Assembly: GCF_030646165.1 (NCBI RefSeq)
Contig: NZ_JAUTDO010000003.1
Location: forward strand, 434,001-498,000
Source of the DNA: Conexibacter sp. CPCC 206217
Lineage (GTDB): Bacteria; Actinomycetota; Thermoleophilia; Solirubrobacterales; Solirubrobacteraceae
Reading direction: 5' to 3'
Length of the DNA: 64,000 bases
Position numbers and translations under genes: made by a program
The notes under the pieces: generated by a model
Databases searched by the model: none
What the model was told of the DNA's origin: nothing
What the model saw: only the letters and a program-made list of their open reading frames with translations
In this document: positions 23,099 through 30,718 of the stretch, piece by piece
Layout of the letters: each line of letters opens with the position of its first letter
How positions within the stretch are numbered: the stretch's first letter is position 1

Positions 23099-25762
23099 TC
23101 AACCTGCGAGAGCGGTCTCGATCGCCGCGCGGGCGGCGTCGATCGCCTCGGGCAGCTTCTCTGGGTCGCGGCCTCCCGCGCGCGCCATCGTGTCGCGGCC
23201 GCCCCCGCCGCCGCCGGTCACCTCGGCCGCGACCTTGACGATCGCGCCCGCTCTCACGCCGCGTGCGACGAGCGCCGGCGCGACGCTCGCGACGAGGTGG
23301 ACTCTCCCGTCGGCGACCGCGCCGAGCACGATCGCGGCGTCGCCGAGCCGGCCCTTGAGCCTGTCCGCCACGTCCGGGAGCGCCTTCGGATCGCTCGACT
23401 CGATCACTGCGGTCAGCACGCGCGCGCCGCCGTCGTGCTCGGTCGCGGAGGCGACGAGCGCCTCGACGTCGAGCGCGCCGTCGGGGCGGCCGCCGCTCTT
23501 GGCGGCCTTCTCCAGCTGCTTGATCCGCCCGCGCAGCTTGCCGACCTCGGCCGGGACCTGCTCGGGGGTGGCGCGCAGCTCCACCGCCGCCTCGCGCAGC
23601 GCCGTGTCGTGCTCCCGCAGCAGCGTGACCGCGACCGGCCCGGTGATCGCCTCGATGCGGCGCACGTTGGCGGCGCTGGAGGTCTCCGCGAGCACGCGGA
23701 AGAGGCCGATCTCGGCGGTCGAGCGGACGTGCGTGCCGCCGCACAGCTCGCGCGAGAAGGAGCCGTCGCCGACCTCGACCATCCGCACGACGTCGCCGTA
23801 CTTCTCGCCGAACAGCGCCATCGCCCCGAGCTTCTTCGCCTCGTCCAGGGTCGTCGTCAGCGCGCGCACCGGCAGGTTCGCGAGGATCCGCTCGTTGACC
23901 TCGTCCTCGACGTCGCGCAGTTCGTCGGACGAGAGCGCGGCGCCGTGCGTGAAGTCGAAGCGCAGCTTGTCGGGCTGGACGGCGGAGCCGGCCTGGCGGA
24001 CGTGGTCGCCGAGGCGTCTGCGCAGCGCCGCGTGCAGCAGGTGCGTCGCGGTGTGGTTGGCCTCGGTCGCGTGGCGCGCGCCGCGGTCGACGACCGCGTG
24101 GACGTGCTCGCCGGGCTTCAGCGTGCCCTTCTCGTTCTCGACGACGACGACCTGGTCGGCGCCGCCGGCGACGCGCAGCACGTCGACGACGCGCGCTCTG
24201 CAGTCGCCGTCCTCACACGTCAGCCAGCCGTGGTCGGAGACCTGGCCGCCGCCGGCCGCGTAGAACGGCGACTCGACGAGCTTGACGAGCACGTGACCGT
24301 CGGTCTCCGCCTCCAGCGCGCCGACGGTCGTCGACTGCTCCGTCGTGACGTAGCCGGTGAATTCACTGGTGAAGGCGGCCGTGCCGGCCAGCTCCTGGGC
24401 GCGGGCGCGCAGGTGGTCCTGGGCGCCGGTCGAGCGGCCGCCGCCGGCGCGCGAGTTCGCGCGCTGCTGGTCCATCAGCGCCTCGAAGCCGGACTCGTCG
24501 ACGCCGAGGTCGTGCTCGGCCGCGATCTCGCGCGTGATGTCGATCGGGAAGCCGAACGTGTCGTGCAGCCTGAAGACGTCGTCGGCGCCGAGGCCCTCCT
24601 CGCCGTTGGCCTTCGCCTGCGCGATCAGCTCGTCGAGCATTCTCGTGCCCTGCTCGAGCGTGCGGCCGAAGCCCTCCTCCTCCGCCACGAGCCACTTCTG
24701 GATCGACGCTCTGTGCTCGACGATCTCGGGGTAGGCGGCGCCCATCAGCTGCTCGACGACGGCCGCGAACCTCGGCAGGAAGCCGGGCTCGATGCCGATC
24801 CGGCGGCCGTGCTGGATCGCGCGGCGCATCACGCGGCGCAGGATGTAGCCGCGGTCCTCGTTGGACGGCACGACGCCGTCGGCGACGAGGAACGTCATCG
24901 CGCGCGAGTGGTCGGCGAGGATCCGCAGCGCGCGCGTGGTCTCCTCGTCCTGGCCGTAGCTGCGGCCTGACAGCTGCTGGCCCAGCTCGATCAGCGGCCA
25001 GAACTGGTCCGTCTCGAAGACCGACTCCTTGCCCTGCAGGATCGCCGCGAAACGGTTCAGCCCGAGGCCGGTGTCGATGTTCTTCGCGGGCAGCGGCGTG
25101 AGCGTGTTGACCGGGTTCTGGTCGAACTGCATGAAGACGAGGTTCCAGAACTCGAGGAAGCGCTCGTTCTCGCCGCCGGGCAGGTCGTCGGCCTTGCCGA
25201 AGTCGAGGCCGCGGTCGAGGTAGAGCTCCGAGCACGGGCCGCAGGGACCGGTCGGCCCGGCCTGCCAGAAGTTCTCCGAGCGCGGGCACTCGACGATCCG
25301 CTCACGCGGGACGCCGGCCTTCAACCACAGTTCGATCGCCTCCTCGTCGGCGCCGAGACCCAGCTCCTCGTCGCCGCCGAAGACGGTCACCCAGACGTCG
25401 TCCTCCCTGAAGCCGAACCCGCTCGTGGCGAGCTCCCAGGCGAAGCCGATGACCTCTTCCTTGAAGTAGTCGCCGATCGAGAAGTTACCGAGCATCTCGA
25501 AGAACGTCAGGTGGCGCAGCGTGTTGCCGACGTTCTCGATGTCGGTCGCGCGGAAGCACTTCTGACAGCTCGTCAGCCGCGTGTGCGGCGGCTGCTCGAT
25601 GCCCTGGAAATACGGCTTCAGCGGATGCATCCCCGCCGTCGTCAGCAGCACGGACGGGTCGTGCGTCGTCGGCACCAGCGGCGCCGAGCGCAGGCGCTGG
25701 TGCCCGCGCTGCTCGAAGAACGACAGGTACGTCTCGCGGATCTCGTCGGAGGTCATCGGCAT
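23099..25762 (-). CDS. alaS: Alanyl-tRNA synthetase
   Basis: 887 residues, full length. The class II catalytic core is N-terminal (RSAPLVPTTHDPSVLLTTAG, then SCQKCFRATDIENVG); a tRNA-recognition helical domain follows. The editing domain carries HTATHLLHAAL and the CGGTHV Zn ligands. The C-Ala domain ends with the Gly-rich GGGGGGRDTMARAGG and DHHA1-like helices. It charges tRNA-Ala and hydrolyses mischarged Ser/Gly. A TAGACT box 9 bases before the ATG suggests a leaderless mRNA. A long hairpin (25868-25918) lies further upstream in the divergent spacer. First gene of alaS-ruvX-mltG-aroE. Confidence 0.96.
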   Translation of the reverse strand: MPMTSDEIRETYLSFFEQRGHQRLRSAPLVPTTHDPSVLLTTAGMHPLKPYFQGIEQPPHTRLTSCQKCFRATDIENVGNTLRHLTFFEMLGNFSIGDYFKEEVIGFAWELATSGFGFREDDVWVTVFGGDEELGLGADEEAIELWLKAGVPRERIVECPRSENFWQAGPTGPCGPCSELYLDRGLDFGKADDLPGGENERFLEFWNLVFMQFDQNPVNTLTPLPAKNIDTGLGLNRFAAILQGKESVFETDQFWPLIELGQQLSGRSYGQDEETTRALRILADHSRAMTFLVADGVVPSNEDRGYILRRVMRRAIQHGRRIGIEPGFLPRFAAVVEQLMGAAYPEIVEHRASIQKWLVAEEEGFGRTLEQGTRMLDELIAQAKANGEEGLGADDVFRLHDTFGFPIDITREIAAEHDLGVDESGFEALMDQQRANSRAGGGRSTGAQDHLRARAQELAGTAAFTSEFTGYVTTEQSTTVGALEAETDGHVLVKLVESPFYAAGGGQVSDHGWLTCEDGDCRARVVDVLRVAGGADQVVVVENEKGTLKPGEHVHAVVDRGARHATEANHTATHLLHAALRRRLGDHVRQAGSAVQPDKLRFDFTHGAALSSDELRDVEDEVNERILANLPVRALTTTLDEAKKLGAMALFGEKYGDVVRMVEVGDGSFSRELCGGTHVRSTAEIGLFRVLAETSSAANVRRIEAITGPVAVTLLREHDTALREAAVELRATPEQVPAEVGKLRGRIKQLEKAAKSGGRPDGALDVEALVASATEHDGGARVLTAVIESSDPKALPDVADRLKGRLGDAAIVLGAVADGRVHLVASVAPALVARGVRAGAIVKVAAEVTGGGGGGRDTMARAGGRDPEKLPEAIDAARAAIETALAG

Positions 25763-25771
25763 GGGCCGATG

Positions 25772-25777
25772 AGTCTA
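25772..25777 (-). promoter_or_regulatory. -10 box of the alaS operon
   Basis: TAGACT, 9 bases, then ATG 25762. The spacing predicts transcription starting at or beside the start codon, so the upstream hairpin would not be part of the alaS mRNA. Confidence 0.55.
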
Positions 25778-25866
25778 GAGCGCCACGCCGCCGAGCCGCG
25801 ACTTCCTGGCCGCCGCCCGCACCGCCCTGCCGGCCGGCGTCGACCCCCTCCCGGACCCCTGAATCC

Positions 25867-25918
25867 CCGAGGACCGAAGGATTACTGCTGTTGAGCGGTA
25901 GTAATCCTGCGGTCCTCG
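25867..25918. repeat. Long hairpin, copy 1 of a CCGAGGACCGAAGGATT element
   Basis: Arms 25868-25886 and 25900-25918 pair over 19 positions with a single A/G mismatch, leaving a 13-base loop. The first 17 bases (25867-25883) recur exactly at 62688-62704. It sits between the divergent alaS and dehydrogenase genes, so it is not in a simple terminator position. Confidence 0.7.
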
Positions 25919-25942
25919 CCGTGGGCGGTGCGCGACGGTGGG

Positions 25943-25948
25943 TACCGT
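25943..25948 (+). promoter_or_regulatory. -10 box of the 2-hydroxyacid dehydrogenase gene
   Basis: TACCGT, 7 bases, then ATG at 25956; it supports this ATG over the in-frame GTG at 25938. Confidence 0.45.
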
Positions 25949-25955
25949 TCGGTTG

Positions 25956-26873
25956 ATGTCGAAGCTCAACGTGTTTGTCGGGCCGGATCCGCGTCCGCAG
26001 ATGGAGGCCGCCGTGCGCGACGGCGGCGGGACGGTCGTCGGCGATCCCGCCGTCGCCGACGCGATCGTCTGGCGTGGCGATCCGCAGCAGCTCGCGCCGC
26101 TGCTGAGCGAGCGCGTGCGCTGGGTGCAGCTGCCCAGCGCCGGGGTCGAGCGGTGGCTCGCGAGCGGGCTGATGGATGCCGACCCGCAGCGGGTCTGGAC
26201 CTCCGCGACCGGCGCCTACTCCGGCATCGTCGCCGAGCACGCGCTCGCACTGCTGCTGGCCGGCTTCCGGCGGCTGCCGCAGTCGGCACGGGCGGCCACG
26301 TGGGATCACACGGTCTCCGGCCGCACGCTGCGCGGCGCGACGGTCGCGATCGTCGGCGCGGGCGGGATCGGGCGGGCGCTGATCGCGATGCTGCAGCCGT
26401 TCGGCGCGCACGTGCTGGCGGTCACGCGGCGCGGCGAGCCGGTGCCCGGCGCGGACGAGACGCTGCCGGCGTCACGCGTCGCCGAGGTCTGGCCGCGCGC
26501 CGACGCCGTCGTCCTCGCCGCGCCCGCGACCGGCGCCACCCAACAGCTCGTCGACAGAGCTGTGCTCGCCGCGCTGCCCACCGACGCCTGGATCGTCAAC
26601 GTCGGACGCGGCTCGCTGATCGACACCGACGCGCTCGTGCACGCGCTTGCGGCCGAGCAGATCGGCGGCGCCGCGCTCGACGTGACCGACCCCGAGCCGC
26701 TGCCCGACGACCACCCTCTCTGGCACGAGCCGCGCGCGCTGATCACGCCGCATTCCGCCAACCCGATCGGCCCGCGCAGCGCCGCGCTCGCCGACCGCGT
26801 CCGCGACAACGTCGCCCGCCGGATCGCGGGCGACGAGCTGCTCGGGGTGGTCGAGCGGGAGCGCGGGTACTGA
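25956..26873 (+). CDS. D-isomer-specific 2-hydroxyacid dehydrogenase
   Basis: 305 residues. The NAD-binding domain has AIVGAGGIGRALIAM (about residues 129-143). The catalytic triad is present: Arg in VNVGRGSLID, Glu in DVTDPEPLPDDHPL and His in ITPHSAN. The N-terminal substrate domain is short, and the basic residue after strand 2 (VTRRGEP) suggests NADP(H) preference. Substrate unknown; relatives reduce glyoxylate, hydroxypyruvate or phosphoglycerate. It is monocistronic, ending just before a perfect 22-base-pair hairpin. Confidence 0.85.
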   Translation: MSKLNVFVGPDPRPQMEAAVRDGGGTVVGDPAVADAIVWRGDPQQLAPLLSERVRWVQLPSAGVERWLASGLMDADPQRVWTSATGAYSGIVAEHALALLLAGFRRLPQSARAATWDHTVSGRTLRGATVAIVGAGGIGRALIAMLQPFGAHVLAVTRRGEPVPGADETLPASRVAEVWPRADAVVLAAPATGATQQLVDRAVLAALPTDAWIVNVGRGSLIDTDALVHALAAEQIGGAALDVTDPEPLPDDHPLWHEPRALITPHSANPIGPRSAALADRVRDNVARRIAGDELLGVVERERGY

Positions 26874-26886
26874 GCCTCGTCGGCCA

Positions 26887-26937
26887 GGAGCACCGGCAGT
26901 TTCTGCCCAATAGCGGGGCAGAAACTGCCGGTGCTCC
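26887..26937. terminator. Perfect long hairpin between convergent genes
   Basis: 26887-26907 and 26917-26937 are exact reverse complements over 21 bases (ending GTGCTCC on the right); one more C-G pair can form in the loop. It separates the dehydrogenase gene from the convergent secreted-protein gene and probably works as a bidirectional transcription block, although no T-run follows. Confidence 0.65.
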
Positions 26938-26985
26938 GCACGTCGGCCCGCTCGACAGCAGCGCGGGCGCCTCGACGCCGCCTGC

Positions 26986-29900
26986 TCAGCGCCCCCTTCT
27001 CCCTCTCGTCTTTCTCGCTCTCGCCGCTCTTCTCTGCGCGGCGGCTCTGCTCACCGCTCTGCCCGCTGGGCCGAGTTTGCCCGCGTTCGTGCGGCCGGCG
27101 ACCGTTGCGCTGGCCGCGTATCTCGCCGCCACTCTCGGGATCCGCAGGGAGCGCGCGCCGGCGCCGAGCACGCGCGCGAGTCTGCGGCCGTCGCCGATCG
27201 TCACGCGCACGAGGTAGCCGGTCGCGGCGCTCGCGCGTCTCCAGCGCACGACGACCGCGCCGCCGGCGCGCTTCACCGTGACGCCGCTCACGCGCGCCGG
27301 GCGCGGGGGCGCCGGAGCGACGTAGGAGGCGACGACTCTCTGCAGCCGCGGTGCGTCGTCCTGCTGCACGACGGCGATCACGGTCCGTCTGCCGCCGGGC
27401 AGGTTGCCGGTCGAGAAGGTCACTCTCCCTCTCCCGCCGGCGCGTGAGGCGACCAGCGTGCGCGTCCCGCCGCGGCCGCGCTCGACGAACGTGACCGTCA
27501 GGCCGGCGCGCTGCGTCGCGTTGTACGTGAGCGTCCGCTGCCGGCCTCTGCCGCTCAGTCTCGCCGAGACGGTCGGCGCCGGCAGCCCGGTCGCGATCTG
27601 CAGGCCGCTGATCGCGGCGGCGCGCGCAACCGGCCGCGAGCCGCTGCCTCTGGCGCCGCCGCCCGCGCCGCTCGCCCGCGCCGCCCCCGCCGCCGGCTCG
27701 ATCTTCCACGTGCCGGCCTTCGGCTTGACGATCCCGATCGTGACCCGCGTCGGCGAGACCGGCAGCGCCATCACTCTCAGCAGGCTGATGATCTCCGGGT
27801 CGGTCGGCAGCGAGCCGGCGCCCTGCAGCAGCAGCGGCGAGATCCGCTCGCCGTCGGGGTCGACCAGCACGACCTGCGGCAGCCCGCCGTCGCCGTCGAC
27901 CTGGATGCTGACCGCCGGGGTGCCCGCTCTGACGTCGAACGACGAGCCGGCGGTCAGCGCGGGGCTGCCGGCCGGCGGAGCCCCGGGGACCGGCTTGTAC
28001 GACGACAGGTCGCACGAGGGGAACATCACGCTCGGCAGCGAGTCGCCCCAGCGGTAGCCGAAGCCGAGCGAGGCGATCAGCAGCTCGTAGCAGCCGGCCA
28101 GGCCCTCGCTCGACGCGAGCGCCTCGACGCCGCCGAACGACTGCCCGGCGATCTCGATGTTCCCGTTGATGTCCACCAGGAACTGCCCTCTGGGCCCGTC
28201 GATCGTCGCTTCGCCGTTGCCCTCGCCGCTGACGATCCCGAGGTCGAATCTGGTGCCCGCGGTGAGGCTCGCGTAGCCGTCGGTGTTGACGACGAAGTGC
28301 TCCTGGGCGAGCGCGATGTCGAGGATCGAGCCGGTGCCGTCGAACGTGAACGTGATCGGGTCACCGAAGCTGACGGTCGCTCGGCCGTCGACGGTCGCGG
28401 TGAACGGCCCTCTCGGCGTCAACGGCACGGCGCCGAACTGCCCGATCAGCGACAGCTCGAGCGGGTTCAGTCTCACGGCGCCGCCGATCTTCGACAGGAA
28501 GACGCCAGGCCCGACCGCGATCCCGGGCGGGAACGGCGGCGTCACGACGACCTCCCCGGACTCGAAGTCGCCGCCGACGAAGACGACTTTCGCGTCTATC
28601 TGCGCGCCTGCGCCGGGCGGCGGGAACAGCAGCGAGGCGGCGCCGTCCCAGCGCTCGGCGTCACCTCTGTACTCGATGTGCAGCCCGCGGATCAGCAGCG
28701 GCCCGATCGGCGCCTCCTTGACGTCGATCACGAGTGAATTGAGATGCAGCCCGGTCTTGCTGTCGGCGACCAGCTCGGCGCTGCCGGTGACGCCGCCGAG
28801 GTATGGCGGCAGCTTCAGCGAGACCGGTATCCGCACGCCCTGCGGCGTCAGGAAGACGTCGATCTTGCCGACGATCCCGAAGCCCTTGAGGTCGGCGTGG
28901 AACTGGTTCATCGGGAACGAGAACGGGACGCCGGAGGCGGCCGTCGGCAGCTCGACGTGCAGCGGCCCGTGCCACAGCACTATCTCGCCGACGCTCGCCC
29001 CGCGCACCAGCGCGCGCACCGGCCCGGTCGTGTCGAGCGTGTGTCTGGCGGCGTCTATGAGGATCCGCGTACCCTCGTCGGGAGCGATCTTCAGTCCGTT
29101 GAAGTCGACCTCGCCGTTGCTGACGCTGACGTTCGCGTCTCTGCCGGTGCCCTTGAAGAAGCAGCTGAACTCGTCGGCGGTCTTGATCTTCACGGCGCCG
29201 AACGTGATCTCTCTGCAGCCGCTTCTGGCGTTCGGGTCGCCGCCGCCGGGGATGTTGCCGAGGCCGGGCAGGCCGGTCGGCGTGCGCGGGCCGAGCGGGA
29301 TCGCCGCGATCGGGCCGATCTGGTTGATCCCGCCGCTGCTGTTGAAGGCGAGCACGCCGCCGCCGTCGGTGGTCGCGCCGAGCGCCAGCTGTCCGTTGCC
29401 GGTGCCTCTGGCCAGCAGCGCCGCGGGCGTCCAGCTGCCGCCGCCGACGGAGCTGCGCAGGCGCACGCCGGGCTCGTCGCCGCCGCGCGACTCCCACGCC
29501 GCGAACAAGCGCCCGCCCGGATCCTGGAACAGGTCCGGCAGGACGGCGTCGTCGGTGTCGGAGATCGTCGTCGGGCTGCCGACGGCGCTGCCCGCGAGTC
29601 TGCGGACCGACCACGCGCCCGCGAATCTCGGCTGGTTCAGCATGAACAGGCCGGACGGGCCGCTCGCGAGCTTCGGCTCGTCGCCGGGGATCGTCTGCGG
29701 CGGGCCCCACGTCGCGGCGTCGCCGGGCGAGCCGGTGCCGCTCCAGCGCCGCACGACCGACGTGCGGTTGAGGTCCGCGAAGGCCGCGACGGGCAGACCG
29801 CCGTCGACGGCGAGCGAGCCGTAGTAGGCCTGGTTGGCGCTGGGCGCGCCGAGCGCCGCCTTCGCGCTCGTGAAGGCGCCGGGGCGGATCGCCTGAACGC

Positions 29901-30537
29901 AGGAGCCGCACGCGCTCGTCTGGTCGATCGCGAGGATCGTCGGGTCGTTCTCCGCCCCGAACGCGACGACGCCGCCGTTGATCTCGGCGTCGCCGACGAT
30001 CGCCGGCCCGGTGAAGCTGTTGCCGCCGTCGTCGCTGACCCAGGCGAGCAGCGTTCTGGAGGGATCGGAGCCGTCGGGCTTCTCCCAGCCGGTCGGGTAG
30101 CGGTAGCTGAGCAGAATCAGCTGGTTGCCGATCGCGAGCACTCTCGGACCGCTCTGATCGACGTTGAACGCCGGATCGTCGCCCGGTCCGTACTCCTTCG
30201 CCGGCACGAGCCGCTGCGTTGCCGCGGGGTTGTCGCAGGTGGTGGCACCGCGTCTGAGGCGGCAGTAGCGCAGCACGTCGGCGTTGCCGCCGTCGTCCTC
30301 GTTCCAGACGATGTGCGAGGTGCCGGCCGCGTCGACGTGCACGTCGGGGAAGATCCCGGCCGGCGACAGCGCGACCGGGGCGGCGGCCAGGCCTGGCGTC
30401 GGTCTCGTTCTCGGTACCCGCGTCACGCCTCTGTAGCCGGGCGTGCGATAGGTCGGGAGCTTCGCGTCTGCCGCCGCGGGCAGCAGGAGGAGCGCGCAGG
30501 CGAGCGCGGTGAGGAATGTCGGGGCCCAGGTCCGCAT
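26986..30537 (-). CDS. Very large secreted protein, function unknown
   Basis: 1183 residues from the ATG at 30537; the longer reading frame to 30609 adds residues before a clear signal peptide (MRTWAPTFLTALACALLLLP, cleavage after ADA). Residues ~40-440 contain repeated short FPDVHVDAAGTSHIVWNE / LLAWVSDDGGNSF strands that look like a sialidase-type beta-propeller. A central beta-rich region (about 470-900) resembles nothing I know. A fibronectin-III-like domain lies near 1075-1165 (ARVSGVTVKRAGGAVVVRWR). The C-terminus is strongly basic (ARKTRGRRGR). Arginine in the mature part is often AGA. It is likely an extracellular or wall-associated binding protein. Confidence 0.75.
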   Translation of the reverse strand: MRTWAPTFLTALACALLLLPAAADAKLPTYRTPGYRGVTRVPRTRPTPGLAAAPVALSPAGIFPDVHVDAAGTSHIVWNEDDGGNADVLRYCRLRRGATTCDNPAATQRLVPAKEYGPGDDPAFNVDQSGPRVLAIGNQLILLSYRYPTGWEKPDGSDPSRTLLAWVSDDGGNSFTGPAIVGDAEINGGVVAFGAENDPTILAIDQTSACGSCVQAIRPGAFTSAKAALGAPSANQAYYGSLAVDGGLPVAAFADLNRTSVVRRWSGTGSPGDAATWGPPQTIPGDEPKLASGPSGLFMLNQPRFAGAWSVRRLAGSAVGSPTTISDTDDAVLPDLFQDPGGRLFAAWESRGGDEPGVRLRSSVGGGSWTPAALLARGTGNGQLALGATTDGGGVLAFNSSGGINQIGPIAAIPLGPRTPTGLPGLGNIPGGGDPNARSGCREITFGAVKIKTADEFSCFFKGTGRDANVSVSNGEVDFNGLKIAPDEGTRILIDAARHTLDTTGPVRALVRGASVGEIVLWHGPLHVELPTAASGVPFSFPMNQFHADLKGFGIVGKIDVFLTPQGVRIPVSLKLPPYLGGVTGSAELVADSKTGLHLNSLVIDVKEAPIGPLLIRGLHIEYRGDAERWDGAASLLFPPPGAGAQIDAKVVFVGGDFESGEVVVTPPFPPGIAVGPGVFLSKIGGAVRLNPLELSLIGQFGAVPLTPRGPFTATVDGRATVSFGDPITFTFDGTGSILDIALAQEHFVVNTDGYASLTAGTRFDLGIVSGEGNGEATIDGPRGQFLVDINGNIEIAGQSFGGVEALASSEGLAGCYELLIASLGFGYRWGDSLPSVMFPSCDLSSYKPVPGAPPAGSPALTAGSSFDVRAGTPAVSIQVDGDGGLPQVVLVDPDGERISPLLLQGAGSLPTDPEIISLLRVMALPVSPTRVTIGIVKPKAGTWKIEPAAGAARASGAGGGARGSGSRPVARAAAISGLQIATGLPAPTVSARLSGRGRQRTLTYNATQRAGLTVTFVERGRGGTRTLVASRAGGRGRVTFSTGNLPGGRRTVIAVVQQDDAPRLQRVVASYVAPAPPRPARVSGVTVKRAGGAVVVRWRRASAATGYLVRVTIGDGRRLARVLGAGARSLRIPRVAARYAASATVAGRTNAGKLGPAGRAVSRAAAQRRAARARKTRGRRGR

Positions 30538-30718
30538 GGTCGCGACCCTGCCATAGCGGGGCGCCGATGTCCATCTTCTTGGTGGGCGAAACGCGTAGAT
30601 CTGACGCATGTGGGTGTGCTGACAAAGCGCCGACGCGTCACGTCATCGCGGCGCTCCGATGCGATACACACCGGGCAACGCGCCTTCCTGGCATTCGTCG
30701 TCCCCCGGAGGTCCAGCC

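Noticed and set aside
25763-25955. T-box or attenuator in the alaS leader
   Set aside because: No T-box motif, no terminator/antiterminator pair with T-run, and the -10 box at 25772-25777 places the hairpin upstream of transcription start.
30538-30609. Longer start for the 1183-residue secreted protein
   Set aside because: It would place 24 extra residues before a standard signal peptide; ATG 30537 gives a normal export signal.
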